Below are positions 1-7,745 of a stretch of DNA of 32,665 nucleotides, one piece after another. Every line of letters starts with the position of its first letter. The stretch's first letter is position 1. The notes below the pieces were generated by a model. That model was not told where the DNA came from and did not search any database. It worked only from the letters and a program-made list of their open reading frames with translations. The stretch lies in contig NZ_JAEMVB010000020.1 of the NCBI RefSeq assembly GCF_029215995.1, positions 1-32,665 of the forward strand, given 5' to 3'. The stretch is from Sulfurimonas sp. SAG-AH-194-L11. GTDB taxonomy: Bacteria; Campylobacterota; Campylobacteria; Campylobacterales; Sulfurimonadaceae. Made by a program: the position numbers and the translations under genes.

Positions 1-60
1 AAGGGTGATAAGTTTGACTCATGGGTTAAAACAACCTATAACTGCCTACCTAAAAAATAG
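1..60 (+). CDS. C-terminal end of an upstream gene (partial)
   Basis: Frame 1 is open from the first base to a TAG stop at 58-60 and encodes 19 residues ending NCLPKK. The start lies outside the window. The next gene begins only 6 bases later and its likely ribosome-binding AGGA (59-62) overlaps this stop codon, so the two are probably translationally coupled members of one operon. Too little is visible to assign a family. That it is coding at all rests on the open frame and the operon-like spacing. Confidence 0.5.
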   Translation, partial: KGDKFDSWVKTTYNCLPKK

Positions 61-66
61 GACCTT

Positions 67-1560
67 ATGAATAGCGTCAAAATACGAAATCTCTCCTACA
101 AGTACCCCAGTGCAGTAGAACCCATCTTTCATGGTATTAATCTTGACTTTGAAGAGGGTTGGAGTTGTGTGAGTGGCATCAATGGTTCTGGTAAGAGCAC
201 ACTTTTAAAACTTATACTAAAAGAACTCAAGTGTGAAAAAGGTATGATTACAGGTAATGATCTTGTAGTCTACTGTGCACAAAATACAGAGTTTCCTCCC
301 GCAGAGCTTGAAGAATTCATGATGACCTACACTAAAGAAGCATACAGACTCCGAGACCTTTTACATGTTAAAGATGAGTGGTTAGGAACATGGGATGTCC
401 TTAGCCATGGTGAACGTAAACGCCTACAGTTAGCAGTGGCTCTCTCTGCTGACTCTGATGTACTTATGGTGGATGAGCCGACTAATCATCTTGATTATCG
501 TTCACAGGCTATTGTTTTAGAAGCACTTCTTAGTTATAAGGGTGTTGGTATTTTAGTGAGTCATGATAGAGCCTTACTTGATGCCCTCTCTCAGCATACA
601 GTGATGATAAAGTCAGGTGAAGTTTTAAAGTACAGGTCAAAGTTTTCTTTAGCACAAGAAGCATATGATCAAACGCTATCTCATAAGAAAAAAGTCATCG
701 GTGAGCAAGAACATGAACTCAAAAAACTCAGCCGTGCTGTTCAAGTCCAGAGAGAAAAAGTATCTCTTGTGAAAAAACGTTTTTCAAAAAAAGGTGTTGG
801 TAAGTTTGATAGCTCTTTAAAAGAGAAAATAAATGGTGCGATTTTAACCGGTAAAGATAAAAATGATGGACAGGTACTCCAACGCACAGTTACAAAACAT
901 AGACAGCTTAGTCAAAACATGAACAAACTCTCAAAAGAGTATGCGACAGGTATCACATTTGAGGGAACTATCGCGAGACATAACTTCCCCATAGCCATAG
1001 AAAAGTCCTCCATAAACCTTTTTGACTCTACACAACTCTCATTTCCTAGACTATCAGTAGATGTTGGTGAAAAGATAGGTATAAGTGGAGAGAATGGTGT
1101 TGGCAAAAGTACTTTTATAAACTACTTCATAAAAACAGTTGATTTTGCACATGATTTTTTATATATTGCTCAAGAGATTACTGATACTCAAGCAGAAAAG
1201 TTATTTGAAAACATTAACGACTTAGATACAGACACTAAGGGTGAACTTTTTACTCTTATACAAAGACTAGGCTCTGATGCTAAGGCACTTCTTAATAGCA
1301 CTGTTCCGAGTCCCGGTGAGATGAGAAAACTACTAATCGCTCAAGGTTTACTAAAGTCTCCCTCTTTGATTATTCTCGATGAGCCTACCAACCATATGGA
1401 CTTAGAATCTATACAACTCTTAGAGTCTGCACTACAAGAGTATGGTGGTGCCCTACTCTTCATCACTCACGATAAGCTCTTTTTAGAGAACCTCAGTACA
1501 AAACAGTGGCTTTTTCAAAAGAAAGAAGAGCACTCATATACAGTTGAGGAAATGTTATAA
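67..1560 (+). CDS. ABC-F family ATP-binding protein (duplicated ATPase, no membrane domain)
   Basis: A 497-aa soluble protein with two complete ABC ATPase domains and no membrane segments, the ABC-F layout. Domain 1 has Walker A GINGSGKST (37-45), signature LSHGE (112-116) and Walker B VLMVDEPTNHLD (132-143). Domain 2 has Walker A GENGVGKST (341-349), a divergent signature SPGE (415-418) and Walker B LIILDEPTNHMD (434-445). A charged linker of roughly 100 residues (about 195-292), the P-site-tRNA interaction motif in this family, joins them. ABC-F proteins bind the ribosomal E site and act as translation factors or antibiotic-resistance proteins. The next two genes modify rRNA, which favours a ribosomal role. 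Whether it is a housekeeping factor or a resistance protein cannot be told from sequence. ATG start with AGGA 4 bases upstream. Confidence 0.9.
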   Translation: MNSVKIRNLSYKYPSAVEPIFHGINLDFEEGWSCVSGINGSGKSTLLKLILKELKCEKGMITGNDLVVYCAQNTEFPPAELEEFMMTYTKEAYRLRDLLHVKDEWLGTWDVLSHGERKRLQLAVALSADSDVLMVDEPTNHLDYRSQAIVLEALLSYKGVGILVSHDRALLDALSQHTVMIKSGEVLKYRSKFSLAQEAYDQTLSHKKKVIGEQEHELKKLSRAVQVQREKVSLVKKRFSKKGVGKFDSSLKEKINGAILTGKDKNDGQVLQRTVTKHRQLSQNMNKLSKEYATGITFEGTIARHNFPIAIEKSSINLFDSTQLSFPRLSVDVGEKIGISGENGVGKSTFINYFIKTVDFAHDFLYIAQEITDTQAEKLFENINDLDTDTKGELFTLIQRLGSDAKALLNSTVPSPGEMRKLLIAQGLLKSPSLIILDEPTNHMDLESIQLLESALQEYGGALLFITHDKLFLENLSTKQWLFQKKEEHSYTVEEML

Positions 1561-2148
1561 TTGCAAATGGATACTACACAAGAAGACTCAAAACTACTCC
1601 TAGCACTCAATAAACCCAAGGGTTACTTAGTCACGCGCTCAGATGACCTTGGACGAAAAACTGTCTATGATCTTTTACCTCAGTGGGTTTTTGATGATCA
1701 GTGGATGCCAATAGGACGCCTTGACTTAGAGTCTAAGGGACTTTTACTCTTCACTCAAGATGGTAAAACTGGTAACAAACTTACTAAACCTGGAAACTGT
1801 GTCAAGATATACGAGATTTGGGTTAGAGGGCATGTGAGTGATGAGCATATCACTCAGGCTCTAAAAGGTGTCAAAAGTAAAGATGATTTACTGAAAGCTC
1901 TTGTTGTTGAGAAGATTGGTATGGGTGGTGCTAAAACAAAACTCCGCATTCAGATTAACGAGGGGAAAAACAGACATATTCGCCGACTTTTTGGAGCGAT
2001 GAGAGATAAAAAGTTTGATACTCCCCTGAAAGTTTTAGACTTAAAACGAGTCAGTATCGGAAGCTATAAACTCAGCCTTGAGAGTGGTAAATGGTCTTTT
2101 CTCTCAGTCGAAGAAGAAAAAACACTCATACAAAACCTTAAAGGATAA
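1561..2148 (+). CDS. rluE: RluE/RsuA-family rRNA pseudouridine synthase without S4 domain
   Basis: A 195-aa protein of the RsuA/RluB/RluE/RluF pseudouridine synthase family. The N-terminal NKPKG motif (17-21), the catalytic motif GRLDLESKGLL with Asp55, and the C-terminal INEGKNRHIRRLF stretch are all present. The S4 RNA-binding domain of RsuA and RluB is absent, as in RluE, which makes pseudouridine 2457 in helix 89 of 23S rRNA in E. coli. The site in this organism is inferred only. The start is TTG directly abutting the previous stop, with GAGGA (1546-1550) 10 bases upstream; an ATG two codons in (1567) is too far from it. It lies between an ABC-F protein and an rRNA methyltransferase in one operon. 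Confidence 0.85.
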   Translation: MQMDTTQEDSKLLLALNKPKGYLVTRSDDLGRKTVYDLLPQWVFDDQWMPIGRLDLESKGLLLFTQDGKTGNKLTKPGNCVKIYEIWVRGHVSDEHITQALKGVKSKDDLLKALVVEKIGMGGAKTKLRIQINEGKNRHIRRLFGAMRDKKFDTPLKVLDLKRVSIGSYKLSLESGKWSFLSVEEEKTLIQNLKG

Positions 2149-2154
2149 GTGCTT

Positions 2155-3354
2155 ATGATGCAAACGATAGATGTAAGTGTAAAACCAGACTTTGTAAGTA
2201 AATATAAAGATGGATATCCTTTAATATCAAAAGAGTCTATAAAGAACTGGGACAAGGTTAAAGAAGAAGGTACTCTCTTAAACCTTCTTGATGAGAAGGG
2301 AAAGTTTATCCTCAAAGCCTATCACGGTAGGCAAAACAAGGGCTATGGTTGGGCACTCTCAACTGATAAAGATGAGAAAATAGATGCAAGATATTTTAGT
2401 AAAAAATTTAAATCAGCAGTAGAATATAGAAAAGATTTTTATGCAGATGAGAGTACTACTGCATTTAGAGTCTTTAATGGTGAGGGCGATGGTGTTGGTG
2501 GTTTAACCATAGACTATTTTGATGGTTTTTATCTCCTTACATGGTACAGTCTAGGCATCTATGAGTTCAAAGAAGAGATACTAGAGGCTTTAAAAAACTC
2601 AGTAGAGTACAAAGGTATCTATCAGAAAAAGCGCTTTGACTCTAAGGGAAAGTACCTTAATGAAAAAGATGATTTTATTAGCGGAGAAAAAGCTGAAGCT
2701 CCCATAATAGTCAAAGAAAATGGAATTAATTTTGCAGTTTACTTAGATGATGGAGCTATGGTTGGTGTCTTTTTAGACCAAAAAGATGTTAGACATACCA
2801 TTCGAGACAAGTATGCAAAAGGGAAAACTGTCTTAAATACTTTTTCTTATACAGGTGCTTTCTCAGTAGCCGCTGCACTTGGAGGGGCTACAAAGACTAC
2901 AAGTGTTGACTTAGCTAAACGCAGCCTTCCTAAAACTTCAGAGCAGTTTAGAGTCAACAAGATAAACGCAGATACTCAAGAGATAATAGTCGAAGATGTT
3001 TTTAACTACTTTAAGTATGCTGTCAAAAAGAAGCTCCTGTTTGATATGGTTGTCTTAGATCCTCCTAGTTTTGCTAGATCTAAAAAGCGAACTTTTTCTG
3101 CTTCAAAAGATTATGTGAACCTTTTAAAAGAGGCTATACAGATAACAAAAAAAGGTGGAATCATCATCGCTTCTACAAACTCAGCAAACTTTAGCATGAT
3201 GACTTTTAGCGACTTTATCTCTAAAGCTTTTAGGGAGTTAAAAGGAAAATATAAGATAAAAGAGCGCTTTACTTTACCTAAAGACTTTAAGGTTTTAGAT
3301 AGTTTTAAAGAGGGTAATTACCTCAAAGTTGTGTTTATTGAAAAAATCAAATAG
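2155..3354 (+). CDS. RlmI/RlmK/RlmQ-like class I SAM-dependent rRNA methyltransferase, cysteine-free
   Basis: A 399-aa protein with a PUA-like N-terminus followed by a Rossmann methyltransferase. The SAM-binding strand is seen as VLNTFSYTGAFSVAAA and the catalytic-loop motif as VVLDPPSFARSKK. E. coli RlmI makes m5C1962 in 23S rRNA with a catalytic cysteine near the C-terminus; here the equivalent segment reads ASTNSANFSMM, and no cysteine occurs anywhere in the protein. It resembles the N7-guanine branch (RlmK, RlmQ) in that respect. A GTG at 2149 also opens the frame, but AAGGA (2141-2145) lies 9 bases before the ATG at 2155 and only 3 before the GTG, so 2155 is preferred. The gene overlaps the next by 26 bases. 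Confidence 0.85.
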   Translation: MMQTIDVSVKPDFVSKYKDGYPLISKESIKNWDKVKEEGTLLNLLDEKGKFILKAYHGRQNKGYGWALSTDKDEKIDARYFSKKFKSAVEYRKDFYADESTTAFRVFNGEGDGVGGLTIDYFDGFYLLTWYSLGIYEFKEEILEALKNSVEYKGIYQKKRFDSKGKYLNEKDDFISGEKAEAPIIVKENGINFAVYLDDGAMVGVFLDQKDVRHTIRDKYAKGKTVLNTFSYTGAFSVAAALGGATKTTSVDLAKRSLPKTSEQFRVNKINADTQEIIVEDVFNYFKYAVKKKLLFDMVVLDPPSFARSKKRTFSASKDYVNLLKEAIQITKKGGIIIASTNSANFSMMTFSDFISKAFRELKGKYKIKERFTLPKDFKVLDSFKEGNYLKVVFIEKIK

Positions 3355-4567
3355 TATCGCCATCATAGGGGCTGGTCCTGCTGGTCTTATGGCTGCACAG
3401 ATCTTATCTGAAGCTGGATTATCACCTATAGTTTTTGATGCCATGCCTTCTGCTGCACGCAAATTTTTACGAGCTGGAAAAGGTGGTTTAAACCTCACTC
3501 ATGCAGAAGAGTTTAGCCTTTTTTCTTCTCGTTACTTTGAAGCAGAACCTTTTTTAGCACCTGCACTTAAACTCTTTAGTCCAACTACTATGCATTCATG
3601 GGCAAAAGAGTTAGGATTTGAGACTTTTGTAGGCTCTTCAGGTAAGGTCTATCCTCTTGATAAAAAAGCAGCACCCCTACTTCGCACTTGGGTACATACA
3701 CTCAAAGAAAATGGTACTACTTTTAAAATGAAACACTCTTTACTCTCATGGGAAAAAAATGTATGGCAGTTCCAAACACCAGATGGTCTTAAAGAGTACT
3801 CCTTTGATGGTGTTATCTTAGCTCTAGGAGGTGCTTCATGGCCCTCTCTTGGTTCAACAGGTTCTTGGGTGAAGATACTCAAAGAGAGAGGTTTAAAGAT
3901 AAACCCTCTTAAAGCGGCAAACATGGGTTTTAATGTTACTTGGTCTAAAGTGTTTAAAGAGAAATTCTCAGGAACACCACTTAAAAATGTAGAACTGAGC
4001 TTTACAGACATTCATGACAAAAAGCACTCTAAACTTGGAGAACTCTTAGTCAATGAGAGTGGCGTTGAGGGCAGTTTAATCTATACCTACTCTAAGTTTT
4101 TTAGAGAGCAACTAGAAGATAACGCTCCATTTACTGTTTACTTAGACCTTTTTCCTCATCGCAGTGAAGATAAACTAGTTCAAGACTTGAGTAAAAGTAG
4201 AGGGAAACAGAGTTTGAGTGCTTTTTGGAAACGCCAAGGTTTATCTGGTGTCACAGCTTCTTTACTCAGAGAAGTTTTAACAAAAGAGGAGTTAATAGAG
4301 CCTCTTTTAGTTGTAAAAACACTCAAAAACTTTCCCTTAAAACTAAACTCTCCTAGACCTCTTAAAGAGGCTATAAGTACGGCGGGAGGTTTAAGTTTTT
4401 CTAACTTAGATGAGCATCTAATGCTTAAAGAGTTTCCGGGAGTATTTTGTGTTGGTGAGATGCTAGACTGGGAAGCACCTACGGGTGGTTATCTCTTAAC
4501 AGCTGTCATGGCTCAAGGAAAACAAGCAGCCCTGGGTCTCATTAAAAATTTAAAGGAAAACAGATAA
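3329..4567 (+). CDS. FAD-dependent flavoprotein of the HI0933 / PP_4765 family
   Basis: A 412-aa protein with an N-terminal dinucleotide-binding GAGPAG motif (14-19) and the family hallmark RKFLRAGKGGLNLTH close after it. The C-terminal FAD contact is seen in the segment around GVFCVGEMLDWEAPTGGY. This matches the short (about 410 aa) branch of the HI0933-like NAD(P)/FAD-dependent oxidoreductases, exemplified by PP_4765; the physiological substrate of that branch is not established. The only in-frame starts are TTG codons at 3329 and 3338; 3329 is favoured because AAAGAGGG (3307-3314) lies 14 bases upstream and the gene overlaps the methyltransferase gene, suggesting coupled translation. It is followed at 1 base by a globin gene. 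Confidence 0.85.
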   Translation: MCLLKKSNSIAIIGAGPAGLMAAQILSEAGLSPIVFDAMPSAARKFLRAGKGGLNLTHAEEFSLFSSRYFEAEPFLAPALKLFSPTTMHSWAKELGFETFVGSSGKVYPLDKKAAPLLRTWVHTLKENGTTFKMKHSLLSWEKNVWQFQTPDGLKEYSFDGVILALGGASWPSLGSTGSWVKILKERGLKINPLKAANMGFNVTWSKVFKEKFSGTPLKNVELSFTDIHDKKHSKLGELLVNESGVEGSLIYTYSKFFREQLEDNAPFTVYLDLFPHRSEDKLVQDLSKSRGKQSLSAFWKRQGLSGVTASLLREVLTKEELIEPLLVVKTLKNFPLKLNSPRPLKEAISTAGGLSFSNLDEHLMLKEFPGVFCVGEMLDWEAPTGGYLLTAVMAQGKQAALGLIKNLKENR

Positions 4568-4568
4568 T

Positions 4569-4952
4569 ATGCTTGCAAGAGAAGTAACAAAAGAGAGTTT
4601 AAACACTTTAGTAGTAAAATTTTACACAAAAGTGCTCAAGGATGATTTAATAGGGCCTATCTTTATAGATATTTTAGGTAAAAATTTAGAAGAGGAAAAT
4701 TGGAAAGAGCACATCGAACTTTTAACAAACTTTTGGGCATCTTTAGCACTTGGCGAAAAGAACTATAATAGTAGTCCTTTTGCACCACACATAGAGTTTA
4801 GAAAAAGACTCAGTGTTAGTGCATTTGAGAGATGGTTAAAACTATTTTCAGAGACCTTAAATACAATTTTTCATCCACAAATAGCAGATCAGTTTTTAGC
4901 TAAAAGCAAGACTATCGCAGGTAACTTTATACGTAATCTTGAGCTCACTTAG
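4569..4952 (+). CDS. Group III truncated hemoglobin (Ctb-like)
   Basis: A 127-aa globin of the 2-on-2 fold, the same size as Campylobacter jejuni Ctb. The expected heme-pocket residues align: Tyr19 (B10), His48 (distal, E7 region), His74 (proximal F8, in FAPHIEF) and Trp89 (G8, in FERWLKLF). Ctb binds oxygen very tightly and is linked to respiration at low oxygen and nitrosative stress; a similar heme role here is inferred. AAGGA (4553-4557) lies 11 bases before the ATG, and the gene follows the flavoprotein by one base. A flavoprotein next to a globin could be a reductase partner, but nothing in the sequence proves that. Confidence 0.9.
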   Translation: MLAREVTKESLNTLVVKFYTKVLKDDLIGPIFIDILGKNLEEENWKEHIELLTNFWASLALGEKNYNSSPFAPHIEFRKRLSVSAFERWLKLFSETLNTIFHPQIADQFLAKSKTIAGNFIRNLELT

Positions 4953-4962
4953 AAGGATTTTT

Positions 4963-5517
4963 ATGCAGTATTATATTTTTGATGAAGTATCTCCTAACCG
5001 TTATGCTCCTTACTTAGATTTGCCCGATGAGATAGACCTTATAGAGTCTATTATGGGCAAAAAACCTAAGTTCGACGCTTTACCTATAAAGATAGAAGCT
5101 GAAATGGATGAAGATGTTGTCTTTACAGATATTATAAACCCTGGTGTACCTCTCTTTTCTCATAAAATGAAGTCAGCACTTGATGAGTTGGGTGTAAGTA
5201 ATATTGAGTACTACCCTGTTCATATCATTGATGAAGATTCAAAGGATATTTTGGCTGAGTACTACTTAGCTATTGTCACTGACATCATATCTTGTATAGA
5301 CCTTGATAAAAGTGTGTTGAAAGAAGATGCTCTTGGTAAAGCTTTTATATCGAAGTTCTGTATAGATGAGAAAAAGACAAGAGGATTAAATCTCTTTCGC
5401 TTTCATAACATCCCAGGCCTTATGATTATCAATGAAGAGCTTCAAGAGAAGTTGTCTCGCATAGATTTTGAGGGTATAAGTTTTAAACATACAGATGAGT
5501 ACCATAGAAAAAACTAA
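4963..5517 (+). CDS. Imm11/DUF1629-family protein (orphan immunity-like)
   Basis: A 184-aa soluble, acidic protein. Its pattern (MQYYIF at the N-terminus, then DIINPGVPLFSHKMKSAL, then a YYPVHI strand and a mid-protein DLDKS) fits the DUF1629/Imm11 family, which includes predicted immunity proteins of polymorphic-toxin systems. No toxin, secretion or VgrG/Rhs gene is seen nearby, so an immunity role is only a family-based guess; many members of this family occur alone. The frame is open further upstream (ATG at 4939), but AGAAGGAT (4951-4958) sits just before the ATG at 4963, and the upstream version would overlap the globin gene. It is the last gene of the + strand operon. Confidence 0.75.
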   Translation: MQYYIFDEVSPNRYAPYLDLPDEIDLIESIMGKKPKFDALPIKIEAEMDEDVVFTDIINPGVPLFSHKMKSALDELGVSNIEYYPVHIIDEDSKDILAEYYLAIVTDIISCIDLDKSVLKEDALGKAFISKFCIDEKKTRGLNLFRFHNIPGLMIINEELQEKLSRIDFEGISFKHTDEYHRKN

Positions 5518-5541
5518 AGAGAAGCACTACTTTATAGTCTC

Positions 5542-6408
5542 TTACTTAAAACGGTCTTTATAACTACACTTGCGACAAAGCTCTTCAACGGCTTTGGCTT
5601 GTTTAAAACCAGATATCATTTTTTGTGCTCTACTCGCGTTTAATATATCAGTGAGAGCACTATCATGTATATTACCTAGGTTTATAACTCCCTCACCATC
5701 AAGACAACAGGGAACAACAGTTCCATCTGCTAATATTCCTATGTGAGACTTTAGAGCATAACAAGTTGCATCGCTATCATGTCTGCTTTTTAGTGAAGGC
5801 CACTCAAAATAGTTGTCAAAATTTAGTAGTACTTTAGAATCTAATCTGAGTGACTTAATCTTATCTTTATAGATGGCGTTTAAGTCTATTTTCGTATTAA
5901 AAAAATTCTCTAGTGTTGTAAAGAGCATCGTGTTAAACACAGCTTCACTCAAAATATCATCAAGATTCCACACTCTTAGGTTTATAAATGGTAAAGGAAA
6001 GTTCTCTACCTTACTTTTACATGCAAGAAGTACACCATTCATATACTCCTCAAAACTAAGACTTAAAGGGTTTTTATTGTAGCTGTTAAGTGAGATGTTT
6101 AGCTGTCTTACAGCAGGATGAAACAGAACTTCCATAGCGGTACTTTTTAGATAATAACCACTCGTAGTAAGCTCAACTACAAAACCATGCTTTTGTGAGA
6201 GCTCTAGGTACTCAAAAAGATTTGAGAGTGTTAAAGGGTCTCCCATTACATGAAATGCAAGAGATTTAGTGTAAGGCTGTAGCTCTAGAAGTACTTTTTC
6301 AAAAAACTCTAAAGACATTGTTTTTGTTGGTTGAAGTTTTGGAGGACAGAAGCTACATGCTAAACCACAAATGTTAGTGATTTCTATATGTACACGGTTA
6401 AAGTTCAT
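5542..6408 (-). CDS. Radical SAM protein with C-terminal SPASM-type iron-sulfur domain
   Basis: A 288-aa protein. The N-terminal CGLACSFC motif supplies Cys14, Cys18 and Cys21 in the CX3CX2C pattern that holds the SAM-binding [4Fe-4S] cluster; MGDPL follows as in the MoaA/PqqE-like group. The C-terminus has Cys216, the pair Cys234/Cys235 in GTVVPCCLD, and Cys278/Cys281 (CRKC), the SPASM pattern for an auxiliary cluster. SPASM enzymes often modify peptides or proteins. No short precursor peptide with an obvious leader/core is adjacent; the substrate is unknown. The gene lies 9 bases downstream of the small zinc-finger gene on the same strand and converges with the Imm11-like gene. Confidence 0.85.
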   Translation of the reverse strand: MNFNRVHIEITNICGLACSFCPPKLQPTKTMSLEFFEKVLLELQPYTKSLAFHVMGDPLTLSNLFEYLELSQKHGFVVELTTSGYYLKSTAMEVLFHPAVRQLNISLNSYNKNPLSLSFEEYMNGVLLACKSKVENFPLPFINLRVWNLDDILSEAVFNTMLFTTLENFFNTKIDLNAIYKDKIKSLRLDSKVLLNFDNYFEWPSLKSRHDSDATCYALKSHIGILADGTVVPCCLDGEGVINLGNIHDSALTDILNASRAQKMISGFKQAKAVEELCRKCSYKDRFK

Positions 6409-6417
6409 GTAGAAGTC

Positions 6418-6738
6418 TTATATACTAACACAATTTTCACAAAAACTCGCTTTTGGCATAACAAGAAGGCGATCGAGTTCTATTATTTTTTTACAGTTAG
6501 TACATAAAAAAGAATCAACACTTGGAAGTTTTCCTAAAAAGTACATCAGTTTTCTTTTTTTAACATAAAAATGCTTTAGTTCTAAGTCTGATGGTTTTTG
6601 CTCACTTAAAATTATTCCCAAAAAGCTTTCAGGTGCAGTAATTGCAGAGTAGGACTCAACTTCATCTATGTAAGCATTTGTAAGAGCCAACTCCTCTGTC
6701 AATTTTATTTTAATCAATATATATTCTTTCTTGTACAC
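6418..6738 (-). CDS. Small DksA/TraR-type C4 zinc-finger protein
   Basis: A protein of about 106 aa whose C-terminus has the order CTNC - KKII - RLL - P - CENC, matching the zinc finger of DksA/TraR transcription regulators (CxxC, about 17 residues, CxxC, with the conserved I-x-x-x-R-L and Pro between). The N-terminal half is short and lacks an evident coiled-coil tip with paired acidic residues, so it is a divergent member and may not act on RNA polymerase. The frame is open to a GTG at 6777, but a -10-like TATAAT overlaps that position. GTG at 6738 is preferred because AAAAGG lies about 9 bases before it; TTG at 6717 is another possibility. Confidence 0.6.
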   Translation of the reverse strand: MYKKEYILIKIKLTEELALTNAYIDEVESYSAITAPESFLGIILSEQKPSDLELKHFYVKKRKLMYFLGKLPSVDSFLCTNCKKIIELDRLLVMPKASFCENCVSI

Positions 6739-6768
6739 GTAACTAAACCTTTTCTTAATAATTTTGAG

Positions 6769-6774
6769 ATTATA
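6769..6774 (-). promoter_or_regulatory. -10 box (TATAAT) for the zinc-finger/radical SAM pair
   Basis: A perfect TATAAT reads on the minus strand 30 bases upstream of the preferred GTG start at 6738. No convincing -35 is present, as is usual in Campylobacterota promoters. Its position argues against the GTG at 6777 being the true start. Confidence 0.4.
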
Positions 6775-6802
6775 CACTTTCTTAGCTCAGAATAAGCTTT
6801 TA

Positions 6803-6811
6803 TGCTAAAAT
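6803..6811 (+). promoter_or_regulatory. Extended -10 (TGC-TAAAAT) upstream of the 6844 gene
   Basis: TGC followed by TAAAAT lies 32 bases before the ATG at 6844 and would start transcription near 6818. A second box, TATAAT at 6824-6829, is closer but would start the RNA inside or after the ribosome-binding AAAAGG (6831-6836). The two divergent transcripts at this locus share a 105-base gap. Confidence 0.35.
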
Positions 6812-6843
6812 ACAAATAATAAATATAATCAAAAGGTATAAAA

Positions 6844-7275
6844 ATGTTAGCACAAGCAGATATTAGTGATGTAGAACTAAAGCAGAGATGGAGACTTTAC
6901 TGGATTAACTGTATATTTGATTTTTCTTCTTTAAAATTTCAAGAACTTTCATGGGTTAATCATTCAAAAAAATGGCCATCATCATTTGATGAATGTAATG
7001 CAGCATATTTTGACAACTTAGGACTCTATAAAGGCTATGCACAAGCTATACAAGCAGGTAATGTATCTGAAATTGAGGCCACCAAAGCGAGTCCTTTTCA
7101 TGACCTTGCAAACTTTTATGATGTGCCAAGCCAAAATCCACAAGAAATACTTAAGGATGAAGAGTGGTTAGAAATTGTTGCAGCTGCAAATGTATTATGG
7201 GATTATTTAAAAAGTACTCTCACTGAGCCTAGAGAAGTTGAGCGCATAGCAAAACTAGAAAAAGAGTTTTTCTAA
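6844..7275 (+). CDS. Hypothetical protein, 143 aa
   Basis: An acidic, tryptophan-rich soluble protein with no signal peptide or membrane segment and no family I recognise. Tryptophans cluster in the N-terminal third (WRLYW, SWVNH, KKWPS). It contains HDLANFY (about residues 82-88), a string closely echoed as HDLANWW in the unrelated-looking protein at 7746-8036. AAAAGG 7 bases before the ATG and coding-like codon use support it as a real gene. It stands alone on its strand for 100 bases before the next gene and may be monocistronic. Confidence 0.7.
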   Translation: MLAQADISDVELKQRWRLYWINCIFDFSSLKFQELSWVNHSKKWPSSFDECNAAYFDNLGLYKGYAQAIQAGNVSEIEATKASPFHDLANFYDVPSQNPQEILKDEEWLEIVAAANVLWDYLKSTLTEPREVERIAKLEKEFF

Positions 7276-7377
7276 AGTTTAGTTTGTCTTCATCACAGTA
7301 GTATAAAAATTTATTTAATTTACAGCTAGTTTAGTTATAACTTTATCATAATTTATATTTCACCAATAGAGGTAACT

Positions 7378-7725
7378 ATGACAAATAACGAAACAAACTC
7401 TCAAACAGAAAAACCAAGCTTTGAGGTTATAACTTATGAAGATAATGTAGTCTTTAACTATACCTTACCTGGTAAGGATAAGTCTGAGGCAATAGAACGT
7501 GAACTCACTTTCATTTGGGAAGAGAGCATTGAAGCATTTAAAAAAGAGCATGGCGATGATAAACCATACAAGATACAAACTTTTAAACAAGCTAGAGCAA
7601 GAGATATCTTTTTAGAGCAGATAGAAGGTCGAACTGATGATGCTATAGAAGAGGTGCAAGAAGAGATAGCTAACAAAATGAAGTTTGGCTTTGAGTTTAC
7701 TGGACCACTACACAACGACGACTAA
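7378..7725 (+). CDS. Hypothetical acidic protein, 115 aa
   Basis: A 115-aa, strongly acidic, soluble protein of unknown family. It starts with a Thr/Asn/Ser-rich low-complexity stretch of about 12 residues, then alternates predicted beta strands (FEVITYEDNVVFNYTL) with a charged helical segment around residues 70-100. No catalytic or metal motif is apparent. AGAGG lies 7 bases before the ATG. It is followed after 20 bases by another small gene on the same strand with its own AAGGA, so the two form a likely operon. Confidence 0.7.
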   Translation: MTNNETNSQTEKPSFEVITYEDNVVFNYTLPGKDKSEAIERELTFIWEESIEAFKKEHGDDKPYKIQTFKQARARDIFLEQIEGRTDDAIEEVQEEIANKMKFGFEFTGPLHNDD

Positions 7726-7745
7726 AAAAGTAAGGAAAATATACT

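Noticed and set aside
5517..5543. AAGAGA/TCTCTT hairpin between convergent genes as a terminator
   Set aside because: Only 6 bp with a 15-base loop and no T-run; too weak to list as a feature.
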